Assembly (NCBI GenBank): GCA_023667095.1
Contig: JAMPAT010000010.1
Span: 1 to 64,000 of the forward strand
Reading direction: 5' to 3'
Source of the DNA: Bacteroidales bacterium
GTDB taxonomy: Bacteria > Bacteroidota > Bacteroidia > Bacteroidales > UBA932
DNA length: 64,000 nt
The notes below the pieces were generated by a model. It was not told where the DNA came from. It saw nothing but the letters and a program-made list of their open reading frames with translations, and did not search any database. Positions within the stretch are counted from its first letter, which is position 1, and every line of letters begins with the position of its first letter. The translations under genes were made by a program, and so were the position numbers. Below, piece after piece: positions 1-8,625 of the stretch.

Positions 1-314
1 CGGAGCAGAAACTAAACTACGAGAAGGACATGATCAACGAACTGGACAGACAGTACGCCATTTCTGAGAACTACAGGAAAGGCAGACAGGAAGGACTGGC
101 GGAGGGATTGAAGGAGGGAGAAAAGAAGGGGAGGCTTGAAGGCTTGGCTGAGGGTGAGGCAAAAGGTCGGAAGGAAGGCCGTAAGGAAAGCATCCTTGAG
201 ATGGCCAAGGCGATGAAGGCAAGAGGAATGTCAACGAAGGACATTGCAGATATCACCGGCCTGATGGAATCCGAAATCCATGGTCTGCAGGAAGAATGGA
301 TTTCTGTGTTATAA
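1..314 (+). CDS. Rpn/PDDEXK-type nuclease family protein, 3' end only
   Basis: The reading frame is open from base 3 to a TAA at 312-314, so the gene begins before the window. What remains is a highly charged helical stretch with repeated (K/E)GLAEG-type units, then a small C-terminal segment (MSTKDIADITGLMESEI) that resembles a helix-turn-helix. This pattern is typical of the C-terminus of the PD-(D/E)XK nuclease/transposase proteins (Rpn family), which are often present in many copies in Bacteroidales. The catalytic N-terminal domain lies outside the window, so nuclease activity cannot be judged. The ATG at 30 is internal. Family assignment is moderate, because low-complexity EG repeats alone are not decisive. 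Confidence 0.6.
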   Translation, partial: EQKLNYEKDMINELDRQYAISENYRKGRQEGLAEGLKEGEKKGRLEGLAEGEAKGRKEGRKESILEMAKAMKARGMSTKDIADITGLMESEIHGLQEEWISVL

Positions 315-775
315 TGCAGTTTGAGTCGTACTGTAATTTGTTGAGTAACAATATTTAATGAGACTTCTAACGCCTCATTTGAATGTTGGGCTTCTTGAAC
401 TGTGTGGTAATCAGTGATTTAACCTTAAATTAACCCTACTGCGTTAGAACAGGAATCTAACAGATTATTAAAATGGCCTTTCTATTGGCTTGTAAGGCTG
501 TTTTAGTGAGGTGCTTTTGTTAGACAGTAAGTGCGTCTTTTCTCCTTTTTTTGAAAATTGCTTCATATCTTTGCATCTGTAATTTCAATAGAAGTGATTA
601 AAATGTCATTTGTCTATGGAATATTGACAATGTAATAGAGGAAGACCTATTTATAATTATCCTATGCACTTCCGCAGTGGAGAGGTCTGTTCTGGATTTC
701 TCCGCTGCGGTTATTAAAATTCTCTCAGGTCTGTTCCTGCACTGCTCCGGTGCCGCACCGGCTCGATTCTGGCGC
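315..775. other. Intergenic region without a recognisable gene
   Basis: No convincing ORF was found between the Rpn-type gene and the first TPR regulator. It contains a TATCTTTG box (566-573) without a well-placed TTTG partner, a tiny open frame (603-635, ten codons), a 9-bp inverted repeat (365-373 with 441-449), and the conserved hairpin element at 653-710 described separately. Confidence 0.6.
653..710 (+). repeat. Conserved 24-bp sequence plus hairpin, copy A
   Basis: A 24-bp block (653-676, containing TATGCACTTCCGCA) is identical to 6781-6804. Its 3' end starts a stem: CCGCAGTGGAGA (672-683) pairs with TCTCCGCTGCGG (699-710) with one mismatch. The second copy has a stem of different sequence in the same place, so pairing is kept while sequence changes. 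It may be a terminator-like RNA hairpin or a small dispersed element. Confidence 0.6.
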
Positions 776-1307
776 GTTTCTTTTTTGTGTACGTCGGTGT
801 TTTCTTTATCTTTGCGGGCTGAAAAAATGGACAAGGTATTATGGAAAGGAAATGTATTTTGCTTTTGTTTCCTCTGCTGGTTCTGTTTTCCTGTACCGGC
901 AGTGATGTCAGACACCGTCTGTCAGAAGTGGAGTCCTGTATCCAGTCTGACCCGGTGCTTGCCCTTGAGATGCTGGACAGCATGGATGTGCGCTCTCTGA
1001 GGGGTCGGCGTACCCGTGCCGACTTCTCGCTGCTCTATGCGATGGCTTTGGACAAGAATTATATTGACACATCCGATGTGGACATCGCGATGCCTGCAGT
1101 TGAGTATTACGACCATCATGGTCCGGCAGCGAAGTCAATGAAGGCCTGGTTCTATCTTGGCCGCGAGCAGGAGAATGGCGGCGAGTATCAGGATGCCATC
1201 ATCTCCTACACACGTGCCAAGGAGTTCGCGAAGAAGACCGATGACCTTCATTTTCGTGCCTTGATTGCTTCGGGTGTGGCGGACCTCTACCGCAAGACTT
1301 ATAATGA
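776..1307 (+). repeat. 532-bp perfect direct repeat, copy 1
   Basis: Bases 776-1307 match 2603-3134 without a difference, at an offset of 1827 bp. The repeat holds the promoter, the 5' leader and codons 1-155 of the TPR regulator. Outside it the two genes diverge at once. Perfect identity next to divergent sequence points to recent duplication or gene conversion. Confidence 0.95.
784..814 (+). promoter_or_regulatory. Bacteroides-type promoter of first TPR regulator
   Basis: TTTG at 784-787 and TATCTTTG at 807-814 are separated by 19 nt, a good match to the Bacteroides -33/-7 consensus. The start codon at 841 lies 27 nt further on. The same promoter recurs in the second repeat copy. Confidence 0.75.
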
Positions 1308-2445
1308 GAAAGAACATATTGTCAATATGACAGAAGCATATGATTTGTTTCTTCAAGCAAAAGATACTCTTGGTTATTGGATTGCTTTAGGGCAACTTGC
1401 GGCATCATATACTAATGAACATCAGTGGGAAAAGGCTGATTCTCTGTTTAATTTATTTTTTGCACATGAAATTGTTGATTCTCTCCGGTTTCCATATTAT
1501 CAACTGTATTATGCAAGAAAATGTATTATTCAACCTAGTCCTAACCCCGCAAAAGCTATAGATTTAATAGAATCAGCAATAATAGATTATAATAGTGATT
1601 TAAATGTATATAATACTGGATTATATGTTTATGCTTATAGTTTGCTTGGAGATATGTCCCGTATCGGCGACTATTTAACTTATTTAGAAAATAACGAAGC
1701 AACTATCAGTGAATATGACTGGAAATATGATATCAGTAAAGAGCTTGGGGATTATGAAAATGCATTGTATGCACTTGAAGATGTGTTTTCTCAATCACTT
1801 GCGCGTGCCCAAGGCGATTATTTCGAAGCAAAGGCAGAACTTATTGCAATGGACAGGAAGAACCGTAGAGTCTATAACACGATAGCAATTCTTGTCCTAT
1901 TAATGATAGTCATCGTCGCAATAGTCTTATATAGCAAGCGTATCGGTAAAATGAAGTTAAAGATTTCTGATGTCCAGTCTGTTGTTGAGCAACAGCGGCA
2001 TGAGTTGGAGGAAGATAAAAATGCCGTTAATCAGCTTAAAACTTACTACATCAACAAATATAGGGCGCAGTTCGGTGAACTTGATGAGCTATGTGTTGAA
2101 TATTGGCGATCAGAACATATAGGTGACAAGAATCACATCTACAGGAAAGTCCAGCGTCTCGTCTCTACGATTACAGTAGAATCCGGTGCCTGTTCGGAAT
2201 TTGAGGCCCGTATAAATTCCGGCTTCGATGATGTCATGAAGAAATTACGTTCTGATTTTCCGGAGTACAAGGAGTCTGATTTCCGCTTCATCTCCTATAT
2301 AATAGCTGGTTTCGAGACCAAGACAATCTCTACTATAATGGACATTTCATTCAGCAGCATCTACACCAAAAAGAGCCGCATGAAAGAAAAAATTTTCGCT
2401 TCCGGCAGTGAAAATGTTGAGCTTTACAAGATGTGCCTGAAGTAG
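841..2445 (+). CDS. TPR lipoprotein-like membrane regulator with C-terminal HTH
   Basis: The 534-residue protein starts with a lipoprotein-like signal (LLVLFSCTGS). A helical TPR-like region follows to about residue 335 (visible motif AKSMKAWFYLGREQENGGEY). One membrane segment lies near 343-367, then a coiled coil. The C-terminal domain carries the motif FETKTISTIMDISFSSIYTKKSRMKEKI, which looks like a LuxR-type helix-turn-helix. Such TPR-TM-coil-HTH proteins are known in Bacteroidetes as putative membrane-bound transcription regulators; the signal sensed is unknown. Residues 1-155 are identical to the next gene. The middle part is AT-rich and differs, while the HTH is similar again. ATG 827 upstream is out of frame, which supports 841 as the start. 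Confidence 0.7.
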   Translation: MERKCILLLFPLLVLFSCTGSDVRHRLSEVESCIQSDPVLALEMLDSMDVRSLRGRRTRADFSLLYAMALDKNYIDTSDVDIAMPAVEYYDHHGPAAKSMKAWFYLGREQENGGEYQDAIISYTRAKEFAKKTDDLHFRALIASGVADLYRKTYNEKEHIVNMTEAYDLFLQAKDTLGYWIALGQLAASYTNEHQWEKADSLFNLFFAHEIVDSLRFPYYQLYYARKCIIQPSPNPAKAIDLIESAIIDYNSDLNVYNTGLYVYAYSLLGDMSRIGDYLTYLENNEATISEYDWKYDISKELGDYENALYALEDVFSQSLARAQGDYFEAKAELIAMDRKNRRVYNTIAILVLLMIVIVAIVLYSKRIGKMKLKISDVQSVVEQQRHELEEDKNAVNQLKTYYINKYRAQFGELDELCVEYWRSEHIGDKNHIYRKVQRLVSTITVESGACSEFEARINSGFDDVMKKLRSDFPEYKESDFRFISYIIAGFETKTISTIMDISFSSIYTKKSRMKEKIFASGSENVELYKMCLK

Positions 2446-2602
2446 GAGGCCCGACTGAATGATGTTTTATGCTGTGCCTTCTTTGACAGGTGCTGCGTCG
2501 TTCAGGTCAGCTCTGGCGGCGGTAAGGGCAGGGGCGGTGGAGGTGAAGAGGGCTTATGATGTTAATTGATTCGAGGATAGAGTCATGATGCGGAGCCGGT
2601 AT

Positions 2603-3134
2603 GTTTCTTTTTTGTGTACGTCGGTGTTTTCTTTATCTTTGCGGGCTGAAAAAATGGACAAGGTATTATGGAAAGGAAATGTATTTTGCTTTTGTTTCCT
2701 CTGCTGGTTCTGTTTTCCTGTACCGGCAGTGATGTCAGACACCGTCTGTCAGAAGTGGAGTCCTGTATCCAGTCTGACCCGGTGCTTGCCCTTGAGATGC
2801 TGGACAGCATGGATGTGCGCTCTCTGAGGGGTCGGCGTACCCGTGCCGACTTCTCGCTGCTCTATGCGATGGCTTTGGACAAGAATTATATTGACACATC
2901 CGATGTGGACATCGCGATGCCTGCAGTTGAGTATTACGACCATCATGGTCCGGCAGCGAAGTCAATGAAGGCCTGGTTCTATCTTGGCCGCGAGCAGGAG
3001 AATGGCGGCGAGTATCAGGATGCCATCATCTCCTACACACGTGCCAAGGAGTTCGCGAAGAAGACCGATGACCTTCATTTTCGTGCCTTGATTGCTTCGG
3101 GTGTGGCGGACCTCTACCGCAAGACTTATAATGA
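2603..3134 (+). repeat. 532-bp perfect direct repeat, copy 2
   Basis: This is the second copy of the repeat at 776-1307. It again includes the promoter, leader and first 155 codons. The boundary upstream is sharp (T at 2602 against C at 775), and the downstream divergence begins inside the coding sequence at 3135. Confidence 0.95.
2611..2641 (+). promoter_or_regulatory. Bacteroides-type promoter of second TPR regulator
   Basis: TTTG at 2611-2614, a 19-nt spacer and TATCTTTG at 2634-2641 are identical to the promoter of the upstream paralogue. Both genes should therefore be transcribed under the same basal control. Confidence 0.72.
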
Positions 3135-4335
3135 CGAAGAGCGCATCTTAAACTCAATTGAAGCTTATAATCTATATAAGCAGGCAGGTGATACTCTTGA
3201 TTGCTGGATTTCTATTGGGGAGTTGGCTGTTGCCTATGCTGATACAAGAAAATGGGTGGAAGCGGATTCACTGTTTAGTCATTTCTTTGCATGTGAAAAC
3301 CTTGACTCGTCTTTTTTTGCTAATGTAATGCTGGAATATTCTTCAATGAAAGTTTTGCAGCCACATCCGGAGCCGGAAATTGCTGTGAAATTATTTGAAG
3401 ATGCTGTTGATAGATATTCCGGATTTCCTACAGCGTCTGTTTATTCGTCATATGCCTATGCATTGAATATGTTAGGTGATAGAATTGCATGTGATTCCAT
3501 TTTGGAGCAAATAGATGGACCTTCGTATGCTTTATGGAAATATTATGTTTATAAAGATCGGCATTTATATGAAAATGCTTTGAAAGAATTGGAAATTGGG
3601 TGCAATTACCAGGATTCTATAGTTATGCAGACTTTGCGTCAGTCGGTCTCAATATCACAGAGAGACTATTTTGAAATGAGAACGGAATTCCTCGCGACAG
3701 AAAATCTTCGTCAACGGTCTGCTAAGGTGGTTGCTATTTTGATTGCAATTGTTATTCTCTTGCTAGCTGTTATAATAATCATTGTTATTCATCAAAAATT
3801 AATTCATACAAATGAAATGATGCAAGTGGCCAATGAAGAGTTGGATCGTCAGAAGAAGGAATTTAGTATGAGCATAGAGTCGTCCAAGAATCAAATTGCC
3901 ATAAAAGAGCGGATGATACAGGAAATACGTAGGTCAAATATAAGTACATATCGTTCACAGTTGGAGTTGTTAGATAAATTATGTATAGATTATTGGAGAG
4001 CTGAGCGAAATATAAGTAGATATAAGATTTCTGATGATGTCCGTAAAGTTATGTCATCAATATATGGAGACTACGGAAAAAGTTCTAAGTTGGAGCAGAA
4101 AATAAATGCAGGAATGGATAATGTGATGAAAAAGCTTCGTTATGATTTCCCAGAATATAAGGAAGTGGATTTTCGTCTTTTATCTTATATAATCGCAGGC
4201 TTCGAAGCCAAGACAATCTCGATGATAATGGACATTTCAACCAGCAGCATCTACACTAAAAAGAGCCGCATGAAAGAGAAAATTCTCGCTTCCGGCAGTG
4301 AAAATGTCGAGCTTTACAAGGTCTGCTTGGAGTAA
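2668..4335 (+). CDS. TPR membrane regulator with C-terminal HTH, mosaic paralogue
   Basis: This 555-residue protein has the same plan as its upstream neighbour: lipoprotein-like signal, TPR-like helices, a membrane segment near 352-380, coiled coil (EELDRQKKEFSMSIESSK) and an HTH-like end (FEAKTISMIMDISTSSIYTK). Residues 1-155 are identical to the paralogue, while residues 156 to about 440 differ and are AT-rich. The HTH region is similar but not identical. The sharp boundaries suggest that the sensor and membrane part has been replaced by recombination while the start and DNA-binding end were kept. It probably regulates nearby or distant surface genes; the target is not visible. It may pair functionally with the DUF3244 group downstream, which is inference. 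Confidence 0.7.
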   Translation: MERKCILLLFPLLVLFSCTGSDVRHRLSEVESCIQSDPVLALEMLDSMDVRSLRGRRTRADFSLLYAMALDKNYIDTSDVDIAMPAVEYYDHHGPAAKSMKAWFYLGREQENGGEYQDAIISYTRAKEFAKKTDDLHFRALIASGVADLYRKTYNDEERILNSIEAYNLYKQAGDTLDCWISIGELAVAYADTRKWVEADSLFSHFFACENLDSSFFANVMLEYSSMKVLQPHPEPEIAVKLFEDAVDRYSGFPTASVYSSYAYALNMLGDRIACDSILEQIDGPSYALWKYYVYKDRHLYENALKELEIGCNYQDSIVMQTLRQSVSISQRDYFEMRTEFLATENLRQRSAKVVAILIAIVILLLAVIIIIVIHQKLIHTNEMMQVANEELDRQKKEFSMSIESSKNQIAIKERMIQEIRRSNISTYRSQLELLDKLCIDYWRAERNISRYKISDDVRKVMSSIYGDYGKSSKLEQKINAGMDNVMKKLRYDFPEYKEVDFRLLSYIIAGFEAKTISMIMDISTSSIYTKKSRMKEKILASGSENVELYKVCLE

Positions 4336-4531
4336 CTAATTGAAAGACAACTGATTCTGTTGAAATTTTACTTGCTCGGGGGGGGTAAGTCGCTGATAGG
4401 TAATATGTTATTTAATCTGTAAGAATTGTGATTCTTACAATCTATTTAATTTATTGATATATAAATATTTATTGCTTGACTCTGTAAGACTTTTATGGGG
4501 CCAAAATTCGTCTTTTATTCTATTTATACCA

Positions 4532-4539
4532 TAACTTTG
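4532..4539 (+). promoter_or_regulatory. Putative -7 box before DUF3244 gene
   Basis: TAACTTTG matches the Bacteroides -7 consensus and lies 12 nt before the ATG at 4551. The -33 partner is weak. A run of eight G (4378-4385) lies further upstream in the same gap. Confidence 0.45.
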
Positions 4540-4550
4540 CAGAAAAATTA

Positions 4551-4949
4551 ATGCTAAAGTTTATGAAAAAAGTAATTCTATTTTTAATTACATCGGTAAT
4601 TATGATAGGAAGCCAACTATCAGTAATGGCAATGTTGACAGTAGAAGGGAAGAAGGAGATCATAATAAAGCCAAATGATGAAAAGTATCATGGTCATCGT
4701 GCCCCAGAAAAAATCCCGATAGTGGCATACTATGATTCGTTCCTGAACGGGATTGCCATAACCTTTACAAGGGATCTTGGCAACATTGAGGTGAACGTCA
4801 CCAACCATACGACCGGAGAGTATCTGGAGGGCACAATGAATGCCGCTGCCGGTGTGACAATGCTCCCTATCTCGGGAGATGAGGGCTACTATACTCTCAC
4901 CTTCACCCTTTCAGGCGGGAAAGTTTACGAAGGGAAATTTGAACTTTAA
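4551..4949 (+). CDS. DUF3244 domain-containing secreted protein
   Basis: The 132-residue protein has a hydrophobic N-terminal signal (VILFLITSVIMIGSQLSVMA). A compact beta-rich domain follows, ending GYYTLTFTLSGGKVYEGKFEL. This end (TLTFxLxGGxxYxGxFxL) is characteristic of DUF3244 proteins, small secreted Bacteroidales proteins of unknown function. An in-frame ATG at 4563 (MKKVILF) is an equally good start. The gene is followed after 27 nt by a lipoprotein gene, suggesting one operon 4551-6763. It is likely periplasmic or surface-exposed; no catalytic residues are evident. Confidence 0.72.
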   Translation: MLKFMKKVILFLITSVIMIGSQLSVMAMLTVEGKKEIIIKPNDEKYHGHRAPEKIPIVAYYDSFLNGIAITFTRDLGNIEVNVTNHTTGEYLEGTMNAAAGVTMLPISGDEGYYTLTFTLSGGKVYEGKFEL

Positions 4950-4976
4950 ACACATTTTTAATTAAATCAAAAAACA

Positions 4977-6248
4977 ATGAAAAGAAAATTTTCTATTCTC
5001 ATGATGATGTCACTTGCTGTAGTGGCATGCAACAAGGAAATAGGAGGAAATCTTTTTCCAATTGAGCAGGAGTCTGATGTGGAACTTGCTGTCTTGTCAG
5101 AAATGACAGATGCAATTGCCAATTCTGGAACATCAACGGCATTCGGCATGGCGAGCATGATCCAGCAGGACGGGGACCGGTATGAAACCATTTATCCAGA
5201 AACACTTTCAGCGGGTGTGGCTACCAAGTCATCAGTTGCATTGAATGATGCACTGCTTGCAGAGATAAATGGCAATGTCGGTGCCTATCCTCATCTTGTT
5301 GCCAAGATGGGAGGGCTGACCAGGGCTTCAGATGAGGTATCCCTGTCGTCTATACCGGTGGAATTCTATATGCCGAACAGCGACAAGTTCAATGTCGATG
5401 AGGAGGAGTACATCACTATTGCACACCATTCATTGGTCACTGAGGACTGGACTGATGGATACCGCTACTCAAAAGATGGTTCAAAGGAGTATGTTGCAAG
5501 GATTGATGAGGAGTATCTTGAGAACAATATGACTATCCTTGTCCTCCCTCTTGATACAACAGAGTACACAAAACCGTTGTCTGACGAGGAGATTCGGGAG
5601 TATATCGCAAGCAAGACTCCTTCAACAAAGGCGGCAACCATAGGCAATGGATTGCTAAGGACCAATATAACTAACAGTGAGTCAATCCGCGAGCAGGATC
5701 TACTTTATACAACTATTGGCGGCCTTAGGGCAAGTGGAACAAGTTGGTGTGGAGCTATATCAAATAAACTAAAATTGGCGATTTATAGAGTTTCTGGAGA
5801 TGTTGATTTCAATTCTGATGGTTCATTGAAAGCTAGTGCTACGTCTCATAAACCAGTTTTGATAGGAATATCTAAGGATGACTTGAAAAGTAATAAGTGG
5901 CAATCAGGTAATTACCTTTTTGATGATGACTGGGATCTCCATGAATATGACCAAAAGATATATTTTGTATCTGAGCATAATACAGGAAAAACCAACGTAA
6001 AGGCCGAGGCCTCTGTGGGTATAGGTTATAAAGATGGAAAATTTTCAGCAGAAATGGGGCTTAAAGTTAGCGTTGAATTTGAATTTGCAAAACACAGCAT
6101 TATGCGTGTAAATAATCAATTGTTAAGGACGTCAATGCTGGCAACAAACATGAATGATATGGGTTGTGGTACACATAACGGCTATGCGATAAGACGGTAT
6201 GGAATAGTTGATATGACATTCAATTTTTATTATACAAAACTTGATTAA
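4977..6248 (+). CDS. Hypothetical lipoprotein
   Basis: I do not recognise this 423-residue protein. It begins with a lipoprotein signal (MMSLAVVACNKE) and has no other membrane segment. The first half is acidic, with many short D/E runs and a segment rich in T and S; the last third (FDDDWDLHEYDQKIYF, VKAEASVGIGYKDGKFSAEM) looks like beta-strands. Base composition falls clearly in the last ~500 bases, which are AT-rich compared with the first part. It overlaps the next gene by one base (TAATG), so the two are probably translated together. A surface or outer-membrane-associated role with the beta-barrel neighbour is inference. Confidence 0.6.
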   Translation: MKRKFSILMMMSLAVVACNKEIGGNLFPIEQESDVELAVLSEMTDAIANSGTSTAFGMASMIQQDGDRYETIYPETLSAGVATKSSVALNDALLAEINGNVGAYPHLVAKMGGLTRASDEVSLSSIPVEFYMPNSDKFNVDEEEYITIAHHSLVTEDWTDGYRYSKDGSKEYVARIDEEYLENNMTILVLPLDTTEYTKPLSDEEIREYIASKTPSTKAATIGNGLLRTNITNSESIREQDLLYTTIGGLRASGTSWCGAISNKLKLAIYRVSGDVDFNSDGSLKASATSHKPVLIGISKDDLKSNKWQSGNYLFDDDWDLHEYDQKIYFVSEHNTGKTNVKAEASVGIGYKDGKFSAEMGLKVSVEFEFAKHSIMRVNNQLLRTSMLATNMNDMGCGTHNGYAIRRYGIVDMTFNFYYTKLD

Positions 6249-6763
6249 TGAAGCAAAGACTTGTACTCTCTTGTTTGCTGTGTCTATTGTCAGCAACAAT
6301 GGTTTCTGCAAAACTTCCAGATAAGGGGAAAGGATATAGTGGAGAAGTCGCATTCGGAGATTTTCTTGGATTGAATGCGAATTTTTCACAATTCAGTTTT
6401 TATACAACGCATGGCTATTCATTCGGCAAAGGAGGTTTCATCGGCCTTGGTACAGGTTTGTTGACTGATTTCTCTGAATCTATAGCTGTTCCGTTGTATG
6501 CGAAGTGGAGCTATACGTTTGATACTGACAACAAGGTCCGCCCTTATCTCGGCAGTTCCATTGGCTTGTGTGCAAACGAAGACCTTGACGTAAGTGCGTA
6601 CATAGCTCCGGAATTTGGTGTAAGGCTTGGCCGTTTCTTCTTCAATGTGCAGTATTCCTTCTATGACTTTCTTTCTGACGAGGTCTATGTAGGGAATAAT
6701 CTTACATTGGCAGAGACAAGGCATTATCATACCCTGAGCTTTGGTATCGGAATCTCGTTTTAG
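6248..6763 (+). CDS. Small outer-membrane beta-barrel protein
   Basis: The 171-residue protein has a cleavable signal (LLCLLSATMVSAK). Alternating hydrophobic strands follow, including FSFYTTHGYSFGKGGFIGLG and RPYLGSSIGLCAN, and the protein ends in an aromatic residue (HTLSFGIGISF), as outer-membrane barrels do. Length fits an eight-stranded barrel of the OmpA/OmpW-like kind. Its ATG overlaps the stop of the upstream lipoprotein. The function is unknown; it may anchor or export its operon partners. Confidence 0.65.
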   Translation: MKQRLVLSCLLCLLSATMVSAKLPDKGKGYSGEVAFGDFLGLNANFSQFSFYTTHGYSFGKGGFIGLGTGLLTDFSESIAVPLYAKWSYTFDTDNKVRPYLGSSIGLCANEDLDVSAYIAPEFGVRLGRFFFNVQYSFYDFLSDEVYVGNNLTLAETRHYHTLSFGIGISF

Positions 6764-7180
6764 AAACTTATCCATTTTTAATAATTATCCTATGCACTTC
6801 CGCACAGGCTGTCGTTTATCGGCATTGCCTGTGCGGTTAATTCATGTCTCCACCAGTCAATATGGGCGATGCTGGTTCTCTTTATTTCTGGTGGCCGGCT
6901 GCTGGGTCAGCCACGAATCGTGCTTCAAACGTGGCTGAGCCTAAACCTCGGGATTTATTTGCCGGCCCTGTTATCCCCTTCCGGTAATGTGTATGGAGGA
7001 TTCGGATGTGATATAAAGTTTTTATAAGACTGGTGCTCAACTTTTCCCGTGATTTTTTGTGCATCACCCCCGAAAAACATAGGTCATGTCCGTGCTTCCA
7101 TGGTCACTTCTCACGTCAGTCACATCTCAACACTTCTCATCTCCATGTTTCTTATGGCGCACTTCTCCTGGCCACGCTTC
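6764..7180. other. Intergenic region with hairpins only
   Basis: No supported gene was found. It contains the second conserved hairpin element (6781-6836) and another inverted repeat (CAGCCACG 6908-6915 with CGTGGCTG 6930-6937). The rest is the 3' side of the minus-strand pspC gene. Confidence 0.6.
6781..6836 (+). repeat. Conserved 24-bp sequence plus hairpin, copy B
   Basis: Bases 6781-6804 equal 653-676. The stem CCGCACAGGC (6800-6809) pairs perfectly with GCCTGTGCGG (6827-6836), using bases different from copy A. It follows the beta-barrel gene by 17 nt, so it could act as its terminator. Confidence 0.6.
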
Positions 7181-8215
7181 CTACACAAAGAAGAACAGGC
7201 ATTCGCGTGCGGTGTGTGCTGCAAGGGCTATCAGCACAACGAAGCCGATGAAGAACAGTATCAGGCCAGGCTTCCATTTCGGGGCTTTCAGGTTGAACGT
7301 CAGCAGAGAGCCGAGATAGAGCAGCAGCAATGAGAAGATGGCAATGACAGATGTAATCATTAGCCACACAGTGTTGCTGGACAGGAAATGTATGAGAAAC
7401 TCCGCATTCTCGTTGAAGCCATAGTCCTGATGCCTGCTTGCAATATGCTGGATTACGCCTGGTCCGATTATATATGAACAGAGGCTTCCTGCAATTCCGG
7501 TGATCCCGTCAAGCATCAGCATGACTCCGATGATTATTCCAAGTACCCTGCCTGTTGTCCTGAGGGCCGGGGATGTCCTGACATCATTGCCCAGTTGCCT
7601 TAGCGGTCTCTGGCTTTCTCCACGTTCCTTGAACTCGTATAGCCCGAGCGGCTTTCCTGTAAGCCTGCATTTCTCCTCCACTGTCTTTGCCGGAGGAATA
7701 ATCACCCATAGCAGAATATATGCAATACCTGCAATGACGAAAAACCTTCCGTCAGTAATGAACCCTGCAAGGAAAAGGAGTGCCACGACAAGGCGCGGTA
7801 TGATGACATCTATGTTGAAATAGGCTGCAATCCCGCTGCAGACACCTCCTGCAAGCCTGTGGTCAAGGTCGCGGTAGAGCCGTTTGGCCACTTTCCTGTT
7901 GCACGGCTTCTTTTCCTGCTCCGTCCCTGCCGTTTCAGCTGTGTCTGCATTCCCGTTGTCAGCAAGTACGGAAGGCTCGCCGATCCTCTCCTTGACCATA
8001 TTGACAGTCGCCAATGTGACAACGGCATCCTTTCCGGACTTCTCCATTATAAGTTCCGCTATACGCTCCTCAATGGCTGCAATTATCTCCTCGGAAGCGG
8101 AGTCGTTACTGTAGGCCTCTGAAATGTCATTTATATATTGCTCCAGGGTCTGGTAGGCATCCTGTTCTATGGTAAACGGGAATCCACCGATGCTGATTTT
8201 CTCAGTTGTTTTCAT
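7181..8215 (-). CDS. PspC domain membrane protein
   Basis: The 344-residue protein has a cytoplasmic N-terminal domain (FPFTIEQDAYQTLEQYINDI). Around residues 110-180 comes a PspC domain: LYRDLDHRLAGGVCSGIAAY, IDVIIPRLVVALLFLAG and a second hydrophobic helix ending in IIPPAK. Further membrane helices lie at about 220-250 and 280-335. PspC proteins are linked to envelope stress; the N-terminal part here is the usual Bacteroidetes extension. It is the last gene of a PspC-PadR-PspC group and is separated from padR by only 12 nt. The partner at 8626 has the same N-terminal domain, so the two may work together. Confidence 0.85.
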   Translation of the reverse strand: MKTTEKISIGGFPFTIEQDAYQTLEQYINDISEAYSNDSASEEIIAAIEERIAELIMEKSGKDAVVTLATVNMVKERIGEPSVLADNGNADTAETAGTEQEKKPCNRKVAKRLYRDLDHRLAGGVCSGIAAYFNIDVIIPRLVVALLFLAGFITDGRFFVIAGIAYILLWVIIPPAKTVEEKCRLTGKPLGLYEFKERGESQRPLRQLGNDVRTSPALRTTGRVLGIIIGVMLMLDGITGIAGSLCSYIIGPGVIQHIASRHQDYGFNENAEFLIHFLSSNTVWLMITSVIAIFSLLLLYLGSLLTFNLKAPKWKPGLILFFIGFVVLIALAAHTARECLFFFV

Positions 8216-8227
8216 CTTGTTGAAGTC

Positions 8228-8623
8228 TTATATTGTTCCATTGGCTCCTGCTATGCACATCTCTGTCGCATCTTGGATTTCCGGGCGCAGGTTCTTGATG
8301 GTCTCCACTGACCTTACCAGCTCCTCCCACGTGGCATCAAGTTCCTTTAGCTGTTCGCGTCCCTTGTCCGTAATCATGTAGTATTTGCGTGGCGGACCCT
8401 GCGGGGACTCTTCCCAGCGGTACGAAAGCAGCCCCAGGTTCTTCAGACGTATCAGAAGAGGATAGAGAGTGCCCTCCACAATGATTATGTCGACATCCTT
8501 CAGCTTCTGTATTATTGATGAGGCGTAGTCATCCCTGTGCTGCAGCACGAGCAGGATGCTGTATTCCAGAATGCCACGGCGCATCTGGATTTTGCTGTTC
8601 TCTGTTATATTGTTGGTCTCCAT
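8228..8623 (-). CDS. PadR family transcriptional regulator
   Basis: The 131-residue protein is a short PadR-type winged-helix regulator. Visible features are the N-terminal helix (RRGILEYSILLVLQHRDDYA), the wing region with EGTLYPLLIRLKNLGLLSY and PRKYYMITDKGREQL, and a short C-terminal dimerisation helix. It lies between two PspC genes with gaps of 12 and 2 nt, so one transcript is very likely. In Bacteroidetes such padR-pspC groups are common, and the regulator probably represses its own operon. The ligand is unknown. Confidence 0.88.
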   Translation of the reverse strand: METNNITENSKIQMRRGILEYSILLVLQHRDDYASSIIQKLKDVDIIIVEGTLYPLLIRLKNLGLLSYRWEESPQGPPRKYYMITDKGREQLKELDATWEELVRSVETIKNLRPEIQDATEMCIAGANGTI

Positions 8624-8625
8624 GG

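Noticed and set aside
365..449. TTCTAACGC / GCGTTAGAA inverted repeat
   Set aside because: Arms are 67 bp apart, short, and not linked to a gene or promoter; may be chance.
677..1000. Short plus-strand frame overlapping the first regulator
   Set aside because: Out of frame with the regulator and duplicated only because it lies in the perfect repeat (again at 2585-2827).
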